A program made the position numbers and the translations under genes. Of a stretch of 64,000 nucleotides of DNA, positions 45,804 through 56,181 are shown piece by piece. Source of the DNA: Bondarzewia mesenterica. Its lineage: Eukaryota > Basidiomycota > Agaricomycetes > Russulales > Bondarzewiaceae. Within the stretch, counting starts at the first letter, position 1. Each line of letters starts with the position of its first letter. A model generated the notes under the pieces. It made no database searches and was not told where the DNA came from. It saw only the letters and a list, made by a program, of their open reading frames with translations. The stretch spans positions 1 through 64,000 of the forward strand of contig SGPL01000012.1 in the NCBI GenBank assembly GCA_004802705.1. Reading direction: 5' to 3'.

Positions 45804-48311
45804 ATGTGAGTATCAGCTCCGGGTCCTTCCCAGACGAGCATCCGAAATCCACCGTTATTGACACACCGGGTCGCCATGTTCTTTTGTGTAGGGCCGCATC
45901 TCGCGTGCAACCACAACCAGTCAATCTAAAAGACCGCATTGCAGCCCTCCAGCAACGCAACAATGCAGCACAATCCTCCAATCCTTCCTTCAAGTCAGTT
46001 CACGCAGATCCTCCCCGAAACACGCTCCGCGACAAGATAGCCAAATTTGAGGAGAAAGGTGGAACTCCTATACCTCGAGGAAGCTTTGGTCTTGGAGCTC
46101 CCCCGCTTGATGAAAGTGGGGCAAAGAAGAGCCGAGAGTTATATGGGAACAGAATTGCAGCACTCGGCCAAGGACGCCCTGGTCTTACATCTCAGCAGGG
46201 ACAGTCGAGGGCGGTCACTACACCCGTGCCAACCACTTCAGCGAGGCAGAGATATCTTTCGACCTCTGGTCCCACGCCCAACTCAACATCAGTGTGTGAT
46301 GCTGCTGTAGCTGACGATGCACCCCCATTGCCTGAAGGGGCTCCTCTTCCGTCGCGTCGCAACTCAACTGCGAACGTCAATCGACGGAGCGTCATTGACA
46401 TCGTTGGCAAGTATGACGAGCTACCGTCGCTCCCATCTACTCCCAAGAGATCTCGGGATGTGTCCGAGAGCAATGGCTCGCCTATCGTCAGCATACCACT
46501 TGATCCTCCGACCTTACAAACGATGGAGGAAAATTCACCTGTCGACGATACCCACCCTGTTCGACTTAATGGAGACTCGGCAATCGATGATCCGGTCCAG
46601 TCATCTGGCTCTGTGCACGTTCCCTCGACCACCTCAGCTGCGTCTACGGAGACACCATCACCACCACCTGCGATAGTTACTCAAGGAGATGAGAGGAAAG
46701 CTGAGTTGCCCTTGGCCTCAGCATCAGATGCACCGCAAATCGCAATGACTTCAAAGCCTGAGGAGGTCTCCTCTTCCATTCCTGTGCTCTCTCCGACCCC
46801 AGCCGTCGCGTCAAAATCCGCTATTCCATTGGACGCGAAACCAGAGAGCATTGCAGTCGACACCGAGGTTTCTGTACCTGCTCCTATCAACTCCGCCTCT
46901 AATCAGACCAACGGTGAATCTCCAAGCATGTCACCCATTTCCACCTCTGCCGTCACATCGCCCGTCGAGCATTTAGAAGAGCCCGTCCTCGCTCCCACCG
47001 TAGGCCCGAAGGGCTTCTCTGTTGTCGTCCATGGCAAGACGAACGAGAGCAGTTCGAGACCTAATTCACGACTTGGAAATTCGTCCACGGCAAGCAAGAC
47101 CAGTCTTGATGGCTCAAACAACCATCACGCACATCCTGTGCTGCGCTCGAAGAGGCAGTTCAAGCATCTCAGTAATACTGCCTCGGATCCGCCTGCGAGC
47201 CCTGGCGCTAACGATCTGACTACATTGCTCCAGGAGGCGGCCTGGCTGGAGCAGAGATTGATGGGTGGGGAAACTACTCTTGATACGTCGGTCACTCCCG
47301 TTGTGAATTCAGAGGTTGAGGCTATTAGTCCTACTTCGCCAGAACCCTCTGCTATCGTAGTGACCCCACCAAGACATCAGTCACTCGACCCAAAGCCGGA
47401 GCCTCTGCGCACGTCCTTTTCCCATTCCACCCCAACTCTTCAGATCCACGCGCCCGCAGCTTCCACTGAGGATGACGAGATGCCCCCGCCGCCCCCTCCC
47501 GAGTCTAGTCGCACCCGCCGGTATTTCTCCTTACGCTCGAAACTGCGCACGATGCCCGGCGCGTACCCGCGTCATAGCGTGTCCTCGGAGATGTCCTCCG
47601 AGGACTCTGCGCCCGTGACGACGCCGCCGTCCCCGGCATTTGATCTCGGCACGCCGCCAGCATACATTCANGACGGGATGAGCATCAAGAGTGGCAAATC
47701 TGGAAAATCGTATATGAGCGGAAAGAGTGGCAGGGACGATGCGCATTCGATGCATGGNTCCATCAAGTTGTCGCCTAGGCGCGGCATGGCGCGGGCTACG
47801 TCTTTTGCGGAACGATTGCTGAACAGGAATTCGCGGACCAGGTCAATGATTGAAGACAACTTTAGTGCGTTGTTTTTTACGTCTGCACTTCACTCACCGC
47901 GAATTGCTGACAATATCGTCCTTCACAGACGACTCAATACCAGAGCTGCCTCCTGTCATAACGGAACCACAGGCTGCCCTTCGCGTTCCTGATACGCCAT
48001 CCTCTCTCCTTTCTGTCTCGACCGCCTCGGAGACGTCGCCGAACAACGCCATCTCATATGACCGCGACATCTTTGATGCATTCCCGTCCGTGCCAGAGGG
48101 TCTTCCCCAGCGCCCTGCGTCGTTCCTCTTTCCGCTCCCACCTGCGGAGATGGGCAGTCCGAACAACCTGTCGCGCTCGAGCACAATGCCGGTACGCGCA
48201 CGTGGACAACAGCATCAGGCCAAGGCGGACAGCCAGAGCCAGCGTGGTTGGTTGCCCGACGTGGACGAGCAGGGTGCGTGGTCAAACGCGTCTGGTGACA
48301 AGACGCGGTAG
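45804..48311 (+). CDS. Large disordered Ser/Pro-rich protein of unknown function
   Basis: The model is AT (45804-45805), intron 45806-45891 (GTGAGT to TGTAG), exon 45892-47864, intron, exon 47929-48311: 785 residues. The start codon is split by the intron (AT|G) and yields MAASRVQPQPVNLKDRIAAL. Two short amphipathic segments stand out: LKDRIAALQQRN and LRDKIAKFEEKGGTPIPRGS. The rest is low-complexity Ser/Thr/Pro, with PPPPPPESSRTRRYFSLRSK and a SGKSGKS repeat near residue 630. Two N bases (47671, 47758) make two residues uncertain. No domain known to me; the conserved N-terminal helices may be the functional part. Confidence 0.75.
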
Positions 48312-49253
48312 TTGTGATGCAGCAATGCCATTTGTCTTCGTATAGGAGGCTCGATGAGGTCGAATTCCATGCTGAGGCTTTATACGTATACCGTTCTTCG
48401 AATCATATTACACGCACGCTCGTGCTCCCATCTTTCTCACTTTCACTTTCGCCTCTTCTTTCGTGGAATTCATCGATCTCTCGATCACTTCTCATCTCTC
48501 TTTCTATATCTTTTCTCTCTCATACTCTCATTTTTCTCTCATCTCCTTCATATGAGTCCCATTACACTACTAGTCATAGCATCCTGCTCATATCTCAATA
48601 CTTCCATGATTTGCGAAATATTCAGTCGTTCCTGCGAGACGAATCCTTGTCTTATGCCCATGATTTTGGTCTCTGAATGTTCCGAAGTATGGTCCAATGT
48701 ATGTGGATGAGTCTTTTTGGTCTTCAGCAGCGGCGCCGTATGGATGGTGGGTCGAGGATGCACGTGATCGCCATGCACCAGACGCGTCTGTGGCCAACAA
48801 TTTGGGCAAAGTTCAACCGGGATTGAAACTGCGGCCACCATTCAGCGTCGTCGCGGAAGAGTCGCATACTGCGCGGCCAAAGGCATCCAGAATGGTGCAA
48901 TTGGTTTCAGCTCCAGTAAGGAGCTTGCATGTCTCGATGCGGGGCCACATCGGTTGGGCGTATGACGTAGGTGGTCGTTGGTTCTTCCGTATATTCTTCA
49001 TTTTCTGTTTCGTGCATGACACCCAAACAGCGACGAACCTGACTCCAGCAACAGTGTTTACTTCAGCAAACTTACAGTTTTCCCCAATCTCCTGCGACGC
49101 AAGAGACCACAAAAGCTGACAGTACGTTATGAACACATCTGAGCGCACGAGACACTACTCATTATTGAGGTATATCCAGACATTGCTTTGTCTCTTTATT
49201 GACAATCACGTCGGCTCGACATTGACTGAGTATACACAAACGGCTCTGCTGGC
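48312..49253. other. Intergenic stretch before the Crinkler-like gene
   Basis: 942 bp. A strong CT-rich tract spans about 48430-48550. A 140-codon plus ORF (48697-49119) and an overlapping 111-codon minus ORF (48813-49148) exist, but neither has a recognisable motif or clear splice context. Confidence 0.45.
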
Positions 49254-52200
49254 ATGGCACTCAAACGACCACACGGATCTTCTCCAACTCCAGAAGGTGT
49301 AACTCAGAAGACTAAACTGATGGCGGGTTCATCAGCAGATGGCTCAGCTTTGTCTCTGCCATCTACTTCTTCCGCATCCATTGAAATAGGGGATGTCCGT
49401 TCACCATTCGTTGTCCCTCTCAAGACCCTCGGCAAGACGGAAGATGATTTTTCTAGAACTCACAAAGACATGGATCGAAGCACGTACAATAGCCTTGCGC
49501 GGTTTAGGCATAATGACCCATGCCCTTCAGTCATATTCGATCATGTTCTCAATGAATGTGCCGAACTCGATCGTAAATGGTGTCTTTTTGCCGAAGCCGA
49601 TGAGCTACTGAGCAAGTACCCGGGCTTAGAGGGTATGCTCAGAGCGTGCTGGGAGAAAGGCACTTTCAAAGACGTACGAGATCTGGGTCAGTGTTCATTC
49701 TATGTTCCCGTGTCGCCAGTGCTGTTTAACACCTGGAATCCGCAGAAATCCTGTGGCGTAAGTTGACAGCAGCCATCGCACCATTCCTTTTCGCTCACCC
49801 GTTGTGCACTGGTAGCGCCCCAGCAGAGCAACTCTCGGTATAATCGTCTCGGTAAAGAATCATATTCTCTTTTGGGTCGCCCTTTCTGACATTATTTCAG
49901 TGCCGCAGCTCGCCTGGACACGCGAGTTCAGAGGTGATGCAGCCGATGCCCTTTGGAGCTATATCCTTCATTATTGGGATGCAAAGGAGAGTACGGTCCC
50001 ATACTACCCCAACTATGCGGACGTTATCCAATCGTCTGGGATGGGGAAGTCTCGGCTCGTGGATGAACTATCAAAAACGCATTTTGTGATACCAATGAAT
50101 CTGAGAAAGCCAAATGTGGCAGGTACGTCCCAAACATTTCTCTGTATCGTACACGCTGAACATTATCCAGGTTTTCCGGCGTCTGACAAATTGCTGTATG
50201 AATTTTGGAACAAGTATGTCAAGGACCAACGCGAGGCTTTGCTCCGATCGTATGCATTTCTTCGGGCTCTGTTTATCGAAGCGAAGACGGTCGTCGAAAG
50301 CCTTTACGAAACAGGAGTGGACGAGTCTTCCCTTCCGTCACACTTTCGAGAATTCATGACGCAGGATCAGACTGTGAAGGATCAAGGCCCAAAGAGGAGA
50401 GCATTCTACAACAAGGTCGTGCGGCGGGCAAACTTAGTCAGTGCTCATATCATATCATCAGTACTAAGTCTATATACAATTTGTCGCTTCAGTTAATCAA
50501 AGAGGCACCACGGAAAGGCAAGAACCCATCTCAGGACTTCAGTCTCGATGACTTCAGTCTCGAAGTGGAGAACAGTATGGTCAAGTACTCTTAGTCAAAC
50601 TGTCAATGCTGATTGACTTGCAGCAAGGAACGCGGACGTGCTCGCGGATGCCGTTAAGCAGCTGGCAAATGCCATTTTTCGAAACCAAAAGTCACGTGCT
50701 GTCGAACCAACAGGGCCCCTCGTCGTGCTCGCCTTCGACGACGCTCATACTCTGACCGTCGACCGCTATGAACCGGAAACGGACTTGCTCTTGATCTCTG
50801 AGCTTCGTCGCGCGTTTCGTACTTTACGCATCAGTATGATGCAACCCTCAGCTTTCGGCCTGTTCTTGTCCACCACGGGCAGGATCACTCAATCGGCAAT
50901 GCCGACCAAGCCCATCCACAGTTCTTGTTGTGTCTTCCTCGGCTCGTTTCTTCAGATCGAGCCATTTTCCGATCTGGGTTTTGACCAGTTTGCCACCAAG
51001 ATCGATTATGAAGAGGAATGGACCCTGAGAGATGTCGCCAAAGACAGTCATATGGTGACTCTTGGGAGACCTTTGTAAGTTGTTCAATTGATGGTATGAC
51101 CATACGAATGGTCAGTGACTGTGATTGCGAAGGTTCGCCACGCGTTACTATCCAACGGAGCAGGGTCCAGAGAGTCAAGAGACGGCCGACGACGATGCGG
51201 ATTTGAAGGGCGTTCGAGCCGGCATCGTCGAGTTCGCCGCCCACAAGCTGCTCGATGCTGATAGCTGTGATGTACCAGCACTCAGCCGGGAACAAAAACT
51301 GGCAATTTTATCTCACAGGTTGCCCGTGGAGTTCTCCCCCACGTACGCTGGAGAGGCACAACAGAAGAAGCAATTGAAGTCGCATCTCCGTGTGGCAATG
51401 AAGATCGAGAAGGATTTCTGCAGCATGCAGTCGGTTTGTCCTTCTGAACCCATTCTGGCCGAAGGCGCTTGGTCGGTGATGTTGAGAAAAGACTTTGACG
51501 CGCCCAAGGCATTGCTATCGATCGTTAACGGTTTCGCGGTGCATCAGGGCGACCGTGGGGAACTCGTCGCGCTTCTGCTCCTCATTCTCGCTCGAGACGC
51601 TGCTGTGGCAAAGAACCTCGGGGGGAGGTCAATGACCGCTGAACACCGGGTTTTCTCGGTGACCACGTTCTTGGAGTGTTTGTTCCGGCTGGAAGGATCT
51701 TCTGGGAATGTTCGCTGTGACGATATCTTGGAAGCCCTGCCCTCGGCTTACAGAACAAAGCAGGAAGCTAGTCGCGCGCTCAAGGATACCTTCGCGGACG
51801 CCAAGATGCATTTCAATCATTTTATCAAAGTTCACGAACTGAGCCTTTTGCGGCAAAATTATCTCCTTTTCTTTGCAAGCCGTGGCATCGGGATCTTGTC
51901 TCCCAATTCGCAGGCCGGGATTGACGCCTTCATCCCCTTTACCTACCGTGACGACCGACTGCAGCGGGGAAACATGGGCGTGATCCTGCTGAAGTTCAAG
52001 ACCGACCATCGGTATACGGCGAACATTAGGAAGGAGGAGTTCGATCTGATGGACCCATACGATTTTGGGCTTTTCTGTGAGGAAAAGGACGCTGCTGTCC
52101 CGTTAATCCGTATCGTTTTTGCCATGGGGGGTAGAGCACCCTCTCTAAAGACCAGGCCGCCTGCTGCGATCCAAAACCTCGGGACTGGATGGAATGGCGA

Positions 52201-52393
52201 CACGCCAAAGAGATATACTGCATACGACATCTGGTGCTCCGGGTTGACTAGCGAAGTCTACGCTCCTATCTCAGAGAGCTCGGAGGAGGTTTGGCGCAGC
52301 ATTCTCCACAGTGCGCCGGATTGGAGGACCGTCGACGTACCCACATACCACAAATTTTTGAACGATGATTGGGGGCGGTCAGAGTCTGGCTGA
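49254..52393 (+). CDS. Crinkler-like P-loop NTPase with a nuclease-like C-terminus
   Basis: Resembles the CR-type proteins that are expanded in Agaricomycetes and related to Crinklers, in which an ATPase module precedes a PD-(D/E)XK-like domain. The N-terminus is Ser-rich. A Walker A-like SSGMGKSRLVDEL follows YPNYADVIQ, and Walker B is VVLAFDDAHTL. A long helical region leads to HFIKVHELSLLRQNYLLFFA, then RGIGILSPNSQAGIDAFIP and MGVILLKFKTD; the Glu/Asp/LxK spacing looks like a PD-(D/E)XK core with the usual Gln replaced by Leu. Exons from 49902 on join cleanly, with introns near 50124, 50438, 50574 and 51076. The 49686-49901 interval may hold one or two extra tiny exons. Biological role is unknown. 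Confidence 0.7.
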
Positions 52394-52719
52394 ACCCAAT
52401 ACGTGTACGATTTTTTTGTTCGTTTTTGTAGTTAAACATGGTACGGGTTGCTACTGTAACTAGCGCTCCGAGTGCGTTTAGACCTTTTCGTACGCATGGT
52501 GTCACAGTCGTGGAGGACAAGTAAAAGCCAAGTTGAGTAAAAGTCACCACCCCACAAACCTGGATGAGTCCCAGGAAATTTCAATTGCGTACTTAGAGAG
52601 CAGACTACTCGACCCGTTTCGAGGTCGGAACGTCCAGCTGGACTTGAAGCTCAAATTCTCTCCGATGTAGAGTACGTCGAGATTCGAAACAACATAAGCT
52701 AGTATTTCGAACTCCGCGC
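52394..52719. other. Intergenic after the Crinkler-like gene
   Basis: 326 bp; 3' region and promoter of the next gene. Nothing specific seen. Confidence 0.4.
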
Positions 52720-53263
52720 ATGATGGGCGCCACTCTTGATCTTGACATGACGCGATCGGGTTGTCCAGCAATCGAACTCAGCGCACAATGTCCATCTTGT
52801 CCCGGACCCATCTGTACCAGCCTGTACCAAGCGTTCCTGCCCCAGATCCACCGAGCAGCAGCGAGAAGCCCCCTTACTTTTGAAGATGTCCGCGCAGCCG
52901 ACAGGTACTCAACAGGCGTTGTCGAAGCGACAAGTGAGTACGTTAGTGTGCTGTTGGACCGACCTTACAGCTGCTATCCACAGGTATCTACCCTCCGCCG
53001 ACGAAAGATGGCATTTTAAGAGCAAAATTATATGCCAATCAAGTGTTCACTGCTCACGGGTTCTCCGACATGTCCTTTTCACATCATGTCGATACGAGAA
53101 TAGCATTACATAGATCCCACATGCAGATTGGGGCGATGCTCTAGTGCCTGCGAATCTTGTAGCTCAGATTCGGCAAGCTGTTCTCCCAGATATCCAGGCT
53201 ATCCAATCAGAGCTACAAGCTATCCGCCACAGCGCGGACATCAACGACAGCATCCAGGCCTGA
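52720..53263 (+). pseudogene. Mug135-like gene, probably frameshifted
   Basis: Three segments read TFEDVRAADRYSTGVVEAT-S, IYPPPTKDGILRAKLYANQ and GDALVPANLVAQIRQAVLPD followed by IQSELQAIRHSADINDS, joined by GT-AG introns 52934-52983 and 53043-53113. This order (short motif, YANQ, then a Gln/Ile heptad region) resembles Mug135-type Agaricomycete proteins. In another frame, MSILSRTHLYQPVPSVPAPD looks like the expected N-terminus, and LNQKADTIHTDLNEVK (to 53310) like the expected C-terminus. Both would need a frameshift. I infer a recently damaged gene; a family name is tentative. Confidence 0.4.
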
Positions 53264-53712
53264 ACCAGAAGGCGGACACCATTCACACTGACCTCAACGA
53301 AGTCAAGTAGGGTCACCGTATTGTACGACAGTTTGCTCTTCCTGATGTTCCGGTTCTCTGACGTTCTACTCTACCCTACAACACAACTTGCAGTTTCTAA
53401 AATTTCAATCTCAAGTTCCTGTTGCGTGCGCTCGGTCAAGGATGTCGGTTGGGATGATTATTTGCACACTATGCACCATGATCTTGGCCTGTGTGGTTTC
53501 TTTTTAAGTGTGCAATGCAAATGTCATCAAGGAAAATGCACGGCAAGATATTTGTTATAACTGGCTCAACTGACTGGGATAACTGCTGCAGATGGAGGCA
53601 AAGCGTAGGAGACAATCCGATTACGCAGGGAAAAACACGAAGATAACCATGACAAACCACAAAAATTCCTCAACACAGCCCCGCAGAATCACAACTAACC
53701 TGGCTTATGAGT
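53264..53712. other. Convergent 3' region before Mif2
   Basis: 449 bp between a plus-strand remnant and the Mif2 stop. No further gene supported. Confidence 0.4.
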
Positions 53713-55763
53713 TCAAGTCCGCACCGACACAGACTTCTTCGCCTTCTTCCCTAGTCCCCCGCTGGATGATCTTCGACCCGCCGCGGACCCACCTGCGCTG
53801 TTCGAGCGTCGACGGACCTCGGCAGGCGGCGACTGCAGTTCCGGAAGGGGCTCCTCGTCTGCTGGGACACGCCGCGCCTGCGCGAAGAATAGGCGCGCGT
53901 CGCGATCGGAGATGTTCTCGATGTAATAATTATTCCCACGCGGGACGAGGATCGAGCCTCCGGTACAGAGGATGTAGGACGTTTCGTGTACTTTGAAGGT
54001 CACGGCACCTTCGATGATGTAGAAGACCTGCGAACGGGGGATGTGGACACTAATGAGGAAAATGAGGGCGAGGAAAGGAGATGATTGTCGCACGTATGTG
54101 TTGTCTTTAGTTAGCTTGCTTGGCTTGTGACCCTTGGGCGGGATCATGAGCTGGCCAGCGGCCATGTACTGCCCGTCGCTGAAGGTTTTCTGAAAGAAGA
54201 ACTCATTGTTTATCGCCGACTTGTAATCAACAAGCCTCGCAGGAAACGCGATACCTGTATCGAGACATTCAGAACCGTGCATACAATCACAATAGATGCG
54301 AGAGCAAGAACATACGCCTCATTACTTCTTGTCCTGTAGCCCAATCCAAAACGTTACCGTTTGGCTCCGTCTTTTCGTCCCAGCCTTCTTCAGGATTGTA
54401 CGCTATCACTGGCTCATCAACCGTCTTGCTCTTGCTTCGAGGCCCAGATAACCTCCTGTGCTTCTTGCCCGTAATACCGAGAGGCTTGGGCGGCTCCTTG
54501 GGTATCCTTACGATAGCCTTGATAGACGGCACAAAGGACACACCAGACTCGCGCCGCCCGTAGACCACTTTCTCTTGGCGCCAATACTCGAGAGGCTTGT
54601 AGCGCATGCGTGTACCGCGCCGCAAGCCATCTGGATTAGGTGAGGGAGGGGCTGAAGGAGCACCGGGTAAGATAAGGGCACTCGGAGAATGAAGGCTTAA
54701 AGAGGACATACATCTTAGTGGGACAAGGATATCTTTCTTTCGCCCTCGAGGCTGCTTTGGCTTCCGCTGATCGTCTTCCTCATTCTTTCTTTTCTTCGAT
54801 GGTCCCGGTTCGAGCTCTGGTTCGGACTCGTCATTGACATCTTGCATGTCCACATCGTCCAAACCCTGTTGGATATCGTCCTCTATCCCATCATCGTCAT
54901 CTTGATACCCATTAACGGCCCGACCCTTGCCCTTGCCCTTAGATCGGTTTGACATCGCAGTCTGGTGCTCCTCCTGCTCTTGCTCCTCATCGCTTTCTTG
55001 ACCGATCTGTGTGAAACTCGTACGCCTTGGAGTGGCCGGAGGCGCGTAAGACTCACTGTGACCATTCGTCGTGGACGGGTCGTAGGGTTCAAACCCGCTG
55101 TCACCGAAGTCGTCGTCACCATCGTCATTGAAGCCGCCTCCGATAGTGTCATCCATGGGCACGTCTTCGTCAAACTCATGTGTTGCCGCGGATTGCGATA
55201 GACGAGACGGCCCCGCGGAGGACGCACCATGCATAGAAGATCGTTGTGTGTGTATGAGAGAGGAACGAGGGCGAGGAGATGGGACATTGTCGAAATCCAC
55301 ATCGGAGATTCGGGAAAGGCGGCGAGAAGAGCTCGCAGCGCGACGAACACTAGACGGTGGCACAGGCTGCCGCGCATTGGCAAAGTATACGTTCGCACTT
55401 CCAGTATCTACGACGGCCACCCAGAATCAACGGCGACACTCGACTGAAGATTTGAGGCCTTATATGCTCACCAAACCCACTATCATCCAACTCCATAGAC
55501 ATCTCTCCGTAGACATCCTCCTCGAATTCTTCGACAATCAGACTCTTCTTTTTTCCCTTCCTTGCCCTTGGCGGTGTCTTGGTGTCCGCCTGCCCTACGA
55601 CCTCCTCGAACGGCTCGAAGTCATCCGACTTGTGGTCAACCATTCGAATGGCCATGCCGGTCTTCTTCCCATGTTGGAGGTCATCGCGTCGGTACGGTAT
55701 ATGCGCTTTTTCTGTTAATCGTCTTGAAGTTCCAAAACTGCTCTTGCGGGTGGATGCGGGCAT
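53713..55763 (-). CDS. mif2: Inner kinetochore protein Mif2/CENP-C
   Basis: CENP-C binds centromeric nucleosomes and recruits outer kinetochore complexes. The N-terminus MPASTRKSSFGTSRR is followed by HIPYRRDDLQHGKKTG. A long acidic disordered region follows. The CENP-C motif is RRGTRMRYKPLEYWRQEKVV (about 54.6 kb). The C-terminal cupin dimerisation domain includes FFFQKTFSDGQYMAAGQLMI, FYIIEGAVTFKVHETSYIL and GGSILVPRGNNYYIENIS, then a basic Ser-rich tail ending VSVRT. Introns are GT-AG. All defining motifs are present and ordered as in the family. Confidence 0.93.
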
Positions 55764-56181
55764 CGTTCAGACAAGCTCTGTGGAACGGGAGAGCGGACCA
55801 GGAGGCGCGTTTGGTCGCGGGCGTAAGCGAAGGAGCGTGACAGAGTACCGTGGGAACAGTAAACAAACTCCTGTGCTTTGGCATTGTGGCAGCCTCATAA
55901 AAGCGAATGGCATGTGTACACAACCAACGTCGACGATTGTACAGTATCAGAGCCTTCAAAAGCCCCTTTTGCGTACGTAGCTGTTTGCTAGTCATACAGA
56001 TCTGGTCAAGGTAAGTACCCTCCGAGCCAGCGTTTTCTCCGGTGTCAGTTCAAAAAATATGAGCGCGCGATAGAAATGAAGAAAAATCAAGATAGGACAT
56101 GTATGTCATGATGGAATAATGAATGAATGCTCAATGTATGCGATAGAGACGATGCAGGGTTAAACAGGTTTAAGGTGCCGT
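55764..56181. other. Intergenic: Mif2 promoter and ILV2 3' side
   Basis: 418 bp with no supported gene. Confidence 0.5.

Noticed and set aside
48697..49148. Overlapping plus (140 codons) and minus (111 codons) ORFs
   Set aside because: Neither has a conserved motif or supportive splice signals, so no gene was called.
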